In this document: positions 1 to 7,159 of the stretch, piece by piece
Numbering within the stretch: position 1 is the first letter of the stretch
Layout: the number at the start of each line of letters is the position of its first letter
Assembly (NCBI GenBank): GCA_030043815.1
Contig: JASHWX010000097.1
Span: 1 to 9,295 of the forward strand
Reading direction: 5' to 3'
DNA length: 9,295 nucleotides
Source: Candidatus Rhabdochlamydia sp.
Lineage (GTDB): Bacteria; Chlamydiota; Chlamydiia; Chlamydiales; Rhabdochlamydiaceae
Program-made: the position numbers and the translations under genes
Notes under the pieces: generated by a model
Told to the model about the DNA's origin: nothing
What the model saw: only the letters and a program-made list of their open reading frames with translations
Databases searched by the model: none

Positions 1-1
1 T

Positions 2-844
2 GATCCCGCCATTTCCATCATTAAAATCCCTTATCAAGGAACAACTCTTCCTGGTTATTTAATTAGATCGAAATGTGAAAATGCTCCTCTATTAATTATT
101 CAGACCGGATTTGATGGGACTAAGGAGGAAATTTATTTTGAGGCGGGGATGGAAGCGCGCCGAAGGGGTTACAATGTCCTGCTCTTTGAAGGTCCGGGGC
201 AAGGCGAAGTGATCAAGGTGCAAAAAATTCCTTATCGCTACGATTGGGAAAAAGTCATTACGCCTGTCGTCGATTATGCTCTCAAACTCGATTTCATCGA
301 TAAGGACAAGATCGGTTTATTGGGCATTAGCATGGGAGGTTATCTCGTCGAACGCGCCGTCGCTTTTGAACATCGGATCAAAGCCTGCATTGCCAATGGA
401 GGGATTTTTGATCTTTCTGCAAATATCTATCAAACTTTTCCAAAAGATGTCGCTGCACTGATCCAACAAAACCCAGCCAAGTTCAATCAGATCATGGGCG
501 ACCAGATGAAAAAAAATGTAGGGACGTACTGGTTTTTTCAGAATGCGATGTGGACGATGAATGCCGCCTCGCCGGCTGATGTGCTGGTCAAGATGAAGCC
601 TTACACGATAGAAGGTGTTGTTCAAATGATCAAATGCCCCATGCTGATCGTCGACAGCGAGGAAGATTCCTTCTATAAAGGGCAGCCTCAAATGGTCTAT
701 AATCAGCTGACCTCTCCGAAGACTCTATTAAAATTCTCTGCAAAGACAACGGCCCAAGCGCATTGCCAAATGGGTGCGATCGCCATCTCCAATGAGTCGA
801 TCTTTGCTTGGCTGGATCAAACGTTGGGTTGGACCAAACCATGA
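2..844 (+). CDS. Alpha/beta hydrolase (FrsA/acylaminoacyl-peptidase-like), 5' truncated by window edge
   Basis: The frame is open from base 2 without a stop, and the residues before the first ATG (149) are family-like (a beta strand followed by an 'IIQTGFDGTKEE' oxyanion-type region). The real start therefore lies upstream of the window, and 149 is not the start. 280 residues are visible. The triad can be read directly: the nucleophile Ser in GISMGG (codon 329-331), Asp in the 'VDSEEDSF' segment (codon 665-667), and His in 'AHCQMGA' (codon 761-763). The spacing is right for the fold, so the enzyme should be active. The 'HCQ-GA...IFAWLD--LG' ending is typical of the FrsA/2,6-dihydropseudooxynicotine-hydrolase-like esterases and acylpeptidases, which carry an N-terminal cap; that part is missing here. 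Substrate cannot be told. The stop overlaps the glk start (ATGA), so the two are probably translationally coupled. Confidence 0.9.
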   Translation, partial: DPAISIIKIPYQGTTLPGYLIRSKCENAPLLIIQTGFDGTKEEIYFEAGMEARRRGYNVLLFEGPGQGEVIKVQKIPYRYDWEKVITPVVDYALKLDFIDKDKIGLLGISMGGYLVERAVAFEHRIKACIANGGIFDLSANIYQTFPKDVAALIQQNPAKFNQIMGDQMKKNVGTYWFFQNAMWTMNAASPADVLVKMKPYTIEGVVQMIKCPMLIVDSEEDSFYKGQPQMVYNQLTSPKTLLKFSAKTTAQAHCQMGAIAISNESIFAWLDQTLGWTKP

Positions 845-1812
845 TTCTTGCTGGGGATGTCGGTGGGACTAAGGTTAATCTGGCGCTTTTTGATGAACAG
901 ATCAACAAGACCTTTAAGGACGAGCAGAAATTTCCCAGCCGCGACTTCCCTCAATTGAGCGCCCTTTTGAAGAAATACTTGGAGTCGCATCCTGGGCATA
1001 AGATTTCGGCGGCGTGTTTTGGTGTGGCAGGGCCTGTGCGCGAGGGAAAATGCCAGGCGACCAATCTGCCCTGGGTCATTGTGGCCAAAGATCTGGAAAG
1101 AGAGCTGAATATTCCCAAAGTCTATCTGATCAACGATCTGGAAGCTAACGCATGGGGGCTGCGCTGCTTAGCGGACGAAGAATTTTTCACGGTGAACTTG
1201 GGAAGCAAAATAGACGGCAATCAAGCTCTTGTCTCTGCAGGAACGGGCCTGGGAGAAGCGGGGCTTTATTGGGATGGCAAGTCGCATCAGCCGTTTGCCT
1301 GCGAGGGAGGGCATTGCGACTTTGGGCCGACGAATGAAGAGGAAATCGAGCTTCTTCGCTTTCTCATGCGCCAATTCAAGCATGTCTCTTATGAGCGGAT
1401 CTTATCGGGATCGGGCATTTATGAACTCTACCGCTTTTTGATTGAGACGAAACTCGAGAAAGAGGATCCCGCGGTTACGGCCTTGCTGCAGCAAAAAGAG
1501 CCGCAGAGGGTTGTCGTGGAGAAGGGTGCCAGCGGCGAAAGCAAGGCTTGCATGAGGGCCTGCCGCCTCTTCACGTCGATCTATGCTGCCGAAGCCGCGA
1601 ATTCCGCCTTAAAATTCATGGCGGTGGGGGGAGTTTTTCTAGGAGGGGGGATCGCTCCTCATTTGATCCCATTCTTCCGCGAAACGCGATTCATTGAATC
1701 GTTTATCTCCAAGGGGCGATTTGCTTCATTTCTCATGAAAATTCCTATTAAAATCGTTCTCAATGAAAATACTGCGCTACTCGGAGCGGCACGTTATGCA
1801 CAAGAACGCTGA
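841..1812 (+). CDS. glk: Glucokinase (group A bacterial Glk)
   Basis: ATP-dependent phosphorylation of glucose to glucose 6-phosphate in the cytosol. The protein is 323 aa, close to E. coli Glk (321 aa), and collinear with it. The phosphate-1 loop GDVGGTKVN sits at residues 5-13. The catalytic Asp is D99 in LINDLEANAWGL. The sugar-binding segment SAGTGLGEAGL is followed by CEGGHCDFGP with E155 and H158, then a 'SYERILSGSGIYELYR' helix. The C-terminal GGVFLGGGIAPHLIPFF and a KGRF motif close the fold. The ATG at 841 is chosen because the nucleotide loop then lies 4 residues from the N-terminus as in E. coli; a TTG at 808 would add 11 unlike residues. There is no strong Shine-Dalgarno, so translation probably depends on the ATGA overlap with the upstream hydrolase. 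Its role with the downstream glycosidase is probably to trap released glucose. Chlamydiaceae import glucose 6-phosphate and lack Glk, which points to an environmental chlamydial lineage if the host assignment is right. Confidence 0.95.
   Translation: MILAGDVGGTKVNLALFDEQINKTFKDEQKFPSRDFPQLSALLKKYLESHPGHKISAACFGVAGPVREGKCQATNLPWVIVAKDLERELNIPKVYLINDLEANAWGLRCLADEEFFTVNLGSKIDGNQALVSAGTGLGEAGLYWDGKSHQPFACEGGHCDFGPTNEEEIELLRFLMRQFKHVSYERILSGSGIYELYRFLIETKLEKEDPAVTALLQQKEPQRVVVEKGASGESKACMRACRLFTSIYAAEAANSALKFMAVGGVFLGGGIAPHLIPFFRETRFIESFISKGRFASFLMKIPIKIVLNENTALLGAARYAQER
1783..1786 (+). promoter_or_regulatory. Ribosome binding site deciding the glycoside hydrolase start
   Basis: GGAG lies inside the 3' end of glk, 9 nt before the ATG at 1796. 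It favours 1796 over the in-frame ATG at 1763, which has no comparable site before it. Confidence 0.5.
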
Positions 1813-4402
1813 GGCACTGCGGATAAAAGAAAAGGGAGAGGGCCCTGTTCCTCCTTGGCAAAAGTGGGGGCCTTACGTCTCTGAGCGCGCGTGGGCCACC
1901 GTCAGGGAAGACTACAGCGCAAATGGCGATGCATGGACTTATTTTCCTTTTGATATCGCGCATCAAAAGGCTTATCGCTGGGGAGAAGACGGCATTGCAG
2001 GATGGTGCGACCGGTATCAGATCCTAGTCTTTGCGCCGGCATTTTGGAATGAACGGGACCCGATTTTAAAAGAGCGGCTTTTTGGCTTAAATGCATGGGA
2101 AGGCAACCACGGCGAGGATGTGAAGGAATGCTATTTCTATCTCGACGGCACGCCGACGCATTCTTACATGAAATACCTCTACAAATATCCTCATGGTGAA
2201 TTTCCCTATCAAAAGCTCAAAGAAGAAAACCGCAAACGATCTCAGCATGAACCCGAATACGAACTGATCGATACGGGAATTTTCAATGACAGCCGCTATT
2301 TTGATATCTTTATCGAATACGCGAAGGCCTCGCCCGAGGATACTTGCATTAAAATCGAAGTGTTCAATCGAGGAGATCGCGCTGCGCCTTTTCATCTTCT
2401 TGGACAGCTCTGGTTCCGCAATCAATGGGCTTGGGGAGAAGAGCGATCAGCAGGGCCAAAGATTTCCGCGAAAGAAAAAACATGCTTGATTGCCGACGAA
2501 GGGTTGATGTCCCCTCCAAAGAATTTGGGTTTTATTTATCAATTAGGCAAGCGCTATCTCTACGGTAAACAAGGAGGGGCCCCTCTTTTCACAAACAACG
2601 AGACGCATGAGTGGGGCAAGGAACTTCCCGCTCATTACTACAAAGACGGATTTAACCGCGCCATCGTTAACAAGGAAGAGAAGGCGGTGAATCCTGCTTT
2701 GACTGGGACCAAAAGCTGCCTGCATTATTCGCTGCACATTCCCTCTCGCGGCAGCGCCGTTTTTTATTTCCGCCTCACAGATCAAAAGATGGAAGATCCT
2801 CTGAATGATGTGGAGAAAATCATTCAAGCGCGAAAAAATGAAGCCGATCATTTTTTTGAAACAGTCCATCCCAAAAAGGCCTCATCTGAAGAGAAAATGA
2901 TTCAACGCCAGGCCATTGCTGGATTATTATGGAACAAGCAAATCTATCTCTTCGATGTCAATCTCTGGTTCAATGGGGACAACCCTGTTTATCCGCCTCC
3001 ATCTGTGCGCGAGAGGATCCGCAATTTGCATTGGCGCCATCTCAATTCGATGCGCATTTTGATCATGCCCGACAAATGGGAGTATCCCTGGTTTGCCTCT
3101 TGGGACCATGCCTTCCACTGCATCGCGCTCGGGCTGGTCGATATCGAATTCGCAAAGGACCAGCTTTGGCTTTTGCTATTTGATCAATTCCAACATCCCA
3201 ATGGACAGATTCCTTCTTACGAATGGGAATTTTCCGATCTAAACCCCCCTGTTCACGGATGGGCGGCATGGCATCTGTATGAGATGGAAGGGAAAGTCGA
3301 CTACGAATTTTTAGAGAGGTGCTTCCACAAATTGCTGATCAATTTTGCATGGTGGGTCAACAAAGTCGACAGCTCGGGCAATAATGTCTTCGAAGGGGGC
3401 TTTTTAGGGATGGACAACATCAGCATCCTCGATCGCTCGCAGCGCCTCGGCGGCGGGGTCAAGCTCCAGCAGTCGGATGGCACCGGCTGGATGGCCCTTT
3501 TCTGTCTCAATTTGATGCGGATTGCCCTCGAGCTATCAAAGAAAAATCAGGTCTACGAATCGCTCGCGACTAAATTCTTCCAGCACTATGTTTATATCGC
3601 CCATGCGATGAAGAAGCGGGGCAATCGCAATTACGAGATGTGGAGCGAGAAGGATGGATTTTTCTACGATGTGCTGACCTATCCGGATGGAGGCTTTGCC
3701 AAATTCCGCGTCCGATCGTTAGTGGGGATCATCCCGCTTTACGCTTCTGAGATCCTCGAGGAAAAGGAATTGGCGGCGTTCCCCGAGTTTAAAAAGAACT
3801 ACGACTGGTTCATGAACAATCGGCAGGATTTAGTCTCGTCGTGCATCATCCCCTTGCGCCGAGGGACTTTCTTGCTGACCTTGATGAATGAAGACCAGTT
3901 GAAAAGCGTGCTTTCCTACATATGGGATCCCGAGGAATTCCGGTCGCCTTATGGGCTTCGCAGCCTTTCTAAATTTCATGCTGAAAATCCCTTTACTTTC
4001 GAAGATAAGCGGATCGGTTACGAACCCGGAGAATCCTGCGAAAAGATCAAAGGGGGCAATTCCAACTGGCGCGGCCCCATTTGGATTCAAACAAACTACA
4101 TGCTGATCGATGCCTTGAAAAAGATGGCGAAGGTATCGCTCAAAGATATCAAGTTGGACGAGATGGCAGCTTCATTTGCTGATGGGATTATTTCTCTGTT
4201 TACAATGAATAAAAATGGCGTAAGGCCTTTCTGGGGACATTCATTCCCCTTCAAAGATGATCCTCACTGGAACAATTACATCCAGTTCTATGAATACTAC
4301 AACCCCGAAAACGGACAAGGGCTTGGCGCTTCCCATCAGACGGGCTGGAGTGCGCTGGTGTCTAACTTGATTTCAGATTTTCGGGATGAAAGCGGCGGAT
4401 GA
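1796..4402 (+). CDS. GH63/MGH1-like glycoside hydrolase (probable alpha-glucosidase)
   Basis: Large cytosolic enzyme (868 aa from ATG 1796, no signal peptide) of the family usually annotated 'glucosidase' or MGH1-like glycoside hydrolase. The N-terminal half carries the family blocks WGPYVSERAW, VREDYS, RWGEDGIAG, RDPILKERLFGL and EGNHGEDVKECYFYLD. The C-terminal half is the (alpha/alpha)6 barrel. The likely general acid is D437 in FASWDHAFH. The conserved NWRGPIW block starts at N757. The likely base is E833 in FYEYYNPENGQG, followed by TGWSALV, as in GH63 enzymes such as YgjK and processing glucosidase I. These catalytic assignments are by motif analogy. The substrate is unknown: alpha-glucoside, mannosylglycerate-like compound or glycogen-derived oligosaccharide. 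It overlaps the end of glk by 17 nt, so release of glucose followed by phosphorylation is the natural reading. Its 3' end overlaps the convergent peptidase gene by 41 nt. Length is normal for the family and no frameshift is seen. Confidence 0.88.
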   Translation: MHKNAEALRIKEKGEGPVPPWQKWGPYVSERAWATVREDYSANGDAWTYFPFDIAHQKAYRWGEDGIAGWCDRYQILVFAPAFWNERDPILKERLFGLNAWEGNHGEDVKECYFYLDGTPTHSYMKYLYKYPHGEFPYQKLKEENRKRSQHEPEYELIDTGIFNDSRYFDIFIEYAKASPEDTCIKIEVFNRGDRAAPFHLLGQLWFRNQWAWGEERSAGPKISAKEKTCLIADEGLMSPPKNLGFIYQLGKRYLYGKQGGAPLFTNNETHEWGKELPAHYYKDGFNRAIVNKEEKAVNPALTGTKSCLHYSLHIPSRGSAVFYFRLTDQKMEDPLNDVEKIIQARKNEADHFFETVHPKKASSEEKMIQRQAIAGLLWNKQIYLFDVNLWFNGDNPVYPPPSVRERIRNLHWRHLNSMRILIMPDKWEYPWFASWDHAFHCIALGLVDIEFAKDQLWLLLFDQFQHPNGQIPSYEWEFSDLNPPVHGWAAWHLYEMEGKVDYEFLERCFHKLLINFAWWVNKVDSSGNNVFEGGFLGMDNISILDRSQRLGGGVKLQQSDGTGWMALFCLNLMRIALELSKKNQVYESLATKFFQHYVYIAHAMKKRGNRNYEMWSEKDGFFYDVLTYPDGGFAKFRVRSLVGIIPLYASEILEEKELAAFPEFKKNYDWFMNNRQDLVSSCIIPLRRGTFLLTLMNEDQLKSVLSYIWDPEEFRSPYGLRSLSKFHAENPFTFEDKRIGYEPGESCEKIKGGNSNWRGPIWIQTNYMLIDALKKMAKVSLKDIKLDEMAASFADGIISLFTMNKNGVRPFWGHSFPFKDDPHWNNYIQFYEYYNPENGQGLGASHQTGWSALVSNLISDFRDESGG

Positions 4403-5096
4403 CAAAGTCGGGACGCTGTTGCTGAATTTCGGCGAGCCGCTGGTGAAGGGGAGTTTTAACAACGCCCATCGGGTGTCTGCTTTCGATGGTCTCATTGCCG
4501 AAAGCGATGACGATGTGCCCTTTCCAGGCGATGATATCGAGATCTTTGAGCTCATGGATTGGAACAGGTTTCCCGAATGCGACAAGAGAAGAGCTGTTGC
4601 GCGGTGTGTATCCATCGGTGGCGTAGTAGAGAAGGCCTGTGCAGTCGACGCCTTTTAAGATCCATGTATTTTGGATGAGAGGATCTAATTCATTGAAGGG
4701 CGTTTTGCTAGGATAAAGTTGGTTGAGAAGTTCAATCCCGCTCGGCCAATTGCCTCCCCAAATGTAGGGAGTGCCAACGAGGGCGTTCATCCTTTGCATG
4801 ATCGTAGAAACAGAAGGCAGCTTGTGTTCTCGAGGAGGTCGATCGGTCTGTTCGAGGAACCGTTCGTCTGTATAGAATGCGCCAGGGTAGTCGTATTCTT
4901 CTGACCGGACGCGCCAGATGGGAGATCGGGGGATTTTTTCTAACAGCTCGATGCGAGAGCAGGGAAAGAGGACGGTTTCGACGATCCTCATTAATTTTTG
5001 ATCGTCGAGGGGAAGGGAATTGCCGTCGCTGCCGCCGAAGCATGCTGGAATGTGAGGGACATTGAACAGAGGGGTAGGATGTTTTGTGATTGCCAT
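4362..5096 (-). CDS. Cytosolic SH3b-NlpC/P60 cysteine peptidase (C40), probable peptidoglycan-peptide hydrolase
   Basis: 244 aa from the ATG at 5096. No signal peptide or membrane segment, so it is probably cytosolic. Roughly residues 25-80 ('VETVLFPCSRIELLE...WRVRS...YPGAFYTDE') look like a bacterial SH3 domain. The papain-like C40 domain follows, with LVGTPYIWGGNWPSGI (about 107-121), an insertion of about 30 residues, then the nucleophile C152 in GVDCTGLLYY and H194 in WKGHIVIAF. The usual third His/Asn/Gln seems replaced by E205 in 'TIES'. The SH3b-NlpC order resembles Bacillus YkfC, which cleaves the gamma-D-Glu-diamino acid bond of murein peptides. A chlamydial NlpC/P60 protein acting on peptidoglycan is known in C. 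trachomatis. It stands head to head with an oppA gene only 47 nt away, which supports a peptide-recycling role. An upstream in-frame TTG at 5102 is less likely, since the Shine-Dalgarno is best spaced for 5096. Confidence 0.88.
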   Translation of the reverse strand: MAITKHPTPLFNVPHIPACFGGSDGNSLPLDDQKLMRIVETVLFPCSRIELLEKIPRSPIWRVRSEEYDYPGAFYTDERFLEQTDRPPREHKLPSVSTIMQRMNALVGTPYIWGGNWPSGIELLNQLYPSKTPFNELDPLIQNTWILKGVDCTGLLYYATDGYTPRNSSSLVAFGKPVPIHELKDLDIIAWKGHIVIAFGNETIESRHPMGVVKTPLHQRLAEIQQQRPDFVIRRFHPENLKSS

Positions 5097-5103
5097 TGAC
5101 AAA

Positions 5104-5109
5104 CCTTTT
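5104..5109 (-). promoter_or_regulatory. Ribosome binding site of the NlpC/P60 gene
   Basis: On the minus strand AAAAGG ends 7 nt before the ATG at 5096. This spacing selects ATG 5096 rather than TTG 5102. Confidence 0.6.
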
Positions 5110-5133
5110 AAGTTAAAGTGGGCGGGAAGAAAT

Positions 5134-5137
5134 GGAG
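5134..5137 (+). promoter_or_regulatory. Ribosome binding site deciding the oppA start
   Basis: GGAG lies 6 nt before ATG 5144. The alternative ATG at 5132 would contain this GGAG within its second codons and is preceded only by a poorly spaced GGGAAGA. Confidence 0.55.
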
Positions 5138-5143
5138 TTACTT

Positions 5144-6775
5144 ATGCGCCGCACTCTGATTTATGCGATTATTTTGGCTGCGTTTGGCTTTGGCTGTCAA
5201 TCCTCTTCGAAAAAAAGCCAGCTCGAACAGCCATCTCAAGTCATTCGGATCAGCATTGGCGATGAGCCGCAAACATTAGATCCCCGTAAAGCCCGCGATC
5301 TTAATTGTGCGACGATTTTGCGCATGCTGTTTGAAGGATTGACCCGAGTCAACAGCCAGGAAAAAGCAGAGCTTGCATTAGCAGACAGTGTGGAGATTTC
5401 TACCGATTTAAAAACATATACTTTCCACTTAAGGCCCAGCGTTTGGTCTAATGGGGACAAGCTGACCGCTTCCGATTTCGCCTATGCTTGGAAAAAAGCG
5501 CTGTCTCCGAATTTTCCCTCGGACACGGCATTCCACCTTTATGTCATTAAAAATGCCAAGGCCGCAAAAGATGGGACAGTTTCTCTCGATGAAGTAGGCG
5601 TCAAAGCGATCGATGATCATACATTGAAGGTTGAACTGGAAAATCCTACTCCTTATTTCTTGGAGCTCGCGGCGTTCCCTGCTTTCTTCCCAGTCAATCG
5701 TCATGTAGATGAAAAAAATCCCTCCTGGCCTCAAAATGCCTCGACCTTTGTCGGCAACGGCCCTTTTCAATTGACAGAATGGAAGCATACGGATCGGATG
5801 TCTGTGAAGAAAAACCCCTCTTATTGGGATGCAGGAAAAGTCAAACTGGATTCCCTTGTCATGCATATGGTCAAGGGCGAGACAGAGCTTAAGATGTTCG
5901 AAAAAAAAGAACTCGATTGGGCCGGATCCCCTCTCTCCACCCTTCCCGTCGATTCTCTCGAAACACTCAAAGCATCCGATTTGCTCAAGAGCAAAGAGCT
6001 GCTGGGAACCTATTTTATAAGAACGAATGTCGAGCGCGCCCCGTTTAACCATCCATTGATGAGAAAGGCCTTTGCGCTCGCGATCAACCGCAAAGCGATC
6101 ATCGATCATGTGACTCAAGGCAATCAGATCCCCGCAACAGGCCTCGTTCCGATTTCTTTGGGATTGCAAAAGGAGCCCTATTTTCAAGACGGAAATGATG
6201 AGGAAGCAAAACGGCTGTTTGAACAGGGGCTTGCAGCAGTGCATTTAAGCCGGGAACATTTTCCCGATGTCTCATTGCTCTATTACGCCAGCGGACGCAA
6301 TCATCTGATTGCACAAGCTATACAGCAACAATGGTTTGAAGCGTTCGGCATCCGGGTGAAGTTAGAATCGATCGAAGGAAAAGTCTATTTTGATCGCGTT
6401 TCCAAGCAAGATTATCATTTGGCAACCGGTTCTTGGATTGCCGATTTCGAAGATCCGATCAACTTTTTAGACGTGTTTAAATATAAAAACGGCGGTTCCA
6501 ATAATACTCTTTGGGAAAATGCGCGATATGCAGAGCTGCTTACCCGCTCTTCGCAAGTGGTTTTTCCTGAAGAGCGGCGGCAGCTCCTTGCCTCGAGCGA
6601 AAAAATCTTGATCGATGAAATGCCGCTCATTCCCATTTTTTACTATACGATGCTCTACATTTATCAACCGATGCTCAAAGATGTCGTCCTTTCCTCGATG
6701 GGGGTCATCGATTTTAAATGGGCTTCTCTTGCAGAAGGACAAGAAAAAACCATTGTTCAAGGAGAAGTGAAGTGA
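5144..6775 (+). CDS. oppA: OppA-like peptide ABC transporter substrate-binding lipoprotein
   Basis: 543 aa, the usual length of the SBP_bac_5/OppA family. From ATG 5144 the N-terminus is MRR followed by a hydrophobic stretch and Cys18 in AAFGFGC. This is a relaxed lipobox (Gly at -1, Phe at -2), so it is probably a lipid-anchored periplasmic protein, and maturation at C18 is likely but not certain. The family signature follows in order: 'ISIGDEPQTLDPRKA', 'LFEGLTRV', 'YTFHLRPSVWSNGDKLTASDF.YAWKKAL', 'NPTPYFLELAAFPAFFPVN' and 'NGPFQLTEWK...NPSYWD'. A C-terminal lobe has 'NHPLMRKAFALAINRKAI'. No permease or ATPase gene is visible, so the transporter core must be encoded elsewhere, as is common for the multiple chlamydial OppA paralogues. 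The ligand is presumably a peptide; a murein tripeptide is an inference from the adjacent NlpC/P60 gene. Two small exported proteins follow in the same operon. Confidence 0.92.
   Translation: MRRTLIYAIILAAFGFGCQSSSKKSQLEQPSQVIRISIGDEPQTLDPRKARDLNCATILRMLFEGLTRVNSQEKAELALADSVEISTDLKTYTFHLRPSVWSNGDKLTASDFAYAWKKALSPNFPSDTAFHLYVIKNAKAAKDGTVSLDEVGVKAIDDHTLKVELENPTPYFLELAAFPAFFPVNRHVDEKNPSWPQNASTFVGNGPFQLTEWKHTDRMSVKKNPSYWDAGKVKLDSLVMHMVKGETELKMFEKKELDWAGSPLSTLPVDSLETLKASDLLKSKELLGTYFIRTNVERAPFNHPLMRKAFALAINRKAIIDHVTQGNQIPATGLVPISLGLQKEPYFQDGNDEEAKRLFEQGLAAVHLSREHFPDVSLLYYASGRNHLIAQAIQQQWFEAFGIRVKLESIEGKVYFDRVSKQDYHLATGSWIADFEDPINFLDVFKYKNGGSNNTLWENARYAELLTRSSQVVFPEERRQLLASSEKILIDEMPLIPIFYYTMLYIYQPMLKDVVLSSMGVIDFKWASLAEGQEKTIVQGEVK
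6759..6764 (+). promoter_or_regulatory. Ribosome binding site for the GTG-start secreted protein
   Basis: AAGGAG within the last codons of oppA, 7 nt before GTG 6772. This strong site identifies the GTG overlapping the oppA stop (GTGA) as the start, rather than in-frame codons upstream that would read through oppA sequence. Confidence 0.7.
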
Positions 6776-7152
6776 AAATCGCGCTAATGGCCTTTATTTT
6801 TGCAGCGTCTGCCCTTTGGGCAAATTCTGTGACGTTGTTCAACGATTCCATTTTCTCATTAAAGGCTAGCCTTTACGCCTATGATGGAAGGCTTCTTGGT
6901 CAATATGTCTTGGCCCCCCGCGATAGCGCCGAGTGGAATAATGAATACACCGGTATTGGAACTCCGAATTACAATGAATCGGAGACCCCCTATACGGTCA
7001 ATTGGTATTGCTTGAGCGGCGCCCCCTTTTCTACTTGCACAGATGTCGCGGCCGGCTCCGTCGTGACTGCCCAAGGTTGCTCGGGCCCTAAAGAATGCCC
7101 CGAACAGCCTTCAAAGGAATATAAGTTGTTCCGTCCACAGTTAAACCCATAA
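6772..7152 (+). CDS. Small exported four-cysteine protein A, unknown family
   Basis: 126 aa from GTG 6772, whose first base lies before the oppA stop (4-nt overlap). The N-terminus MKIALMAFIFAASALWA is a clear Sec signal peptide with likely cleavage after ALWA. The mature part starts 'NSVTLFNDSIFSLKASLYAYDG' (partly quoted) and alternates hydrophobic and polar residues, suggesting a small beta-sandwich. Cysteines lie at 80, 89, 103 and 109 (spacing C-8-C-13-C-5-C), presumably forming two disulfides outside the cytosol. The protein is clearly paralogous to the next gene: both have a TPYxVxWYC block, an SGxPF block, identical Cys spacing and a QGC block. Translational coupling to oppA suggests co-expression with the transporter lipoprotein, perhaps as a periplasmic or surface partner, but there is no direct evidence. 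I do not recognise a named domain. Confidence 0.85.
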   Translation: MKIALMAFIFAASALWANSVTLFNDSIFSLKASLYAYDGRLLGQYVLAPRDSAEWNNEYTGIGTPNYNESETPYTVNWYCLSGAPFSTCTDVAAGSVVTAQGCSGPKECPEQPSKEYKLFRPQLNP

Positions 7153-7159
7153 GGTGAAC

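Noticed and set aside
808..840. TTG at 808 as the glk start
   Set aside because: It adds 11 residues with no counterpart in Glk proteins; ATG 841 puts the phosphate-binding loop at the expected place.
149..844. ATG at 149 as the start of the alpha/beta hydrolase
   Set aside because: The frame continues upstream to the window edge with family-like residues, and a start at 149 would remove the first strands of the fold.
5096..5101. Perfect TTGACA as a -35 for oppA
   Set aside because: No acceptable -10 at 16-18 nt; the sequence there is TGGGCG. It also covers the start codon of the divergent gene.
5168..5200. Minus-strand TTGACA (5195-5200) with AATAAT (5168-5173) as promoter of the NlpC/P60 gene
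   Set aside because: The spacer is 21 nt, too long for a usual sigma70/sigma66 promoter; kept only as a weak possibility.
5429..6244. Long open frame antisense to oppA (271 codons)
   Set aside because: No recognisable motif, and it lies wholly within a gene with strong family signatures; such frames are common opposite coding sequence of this composition.
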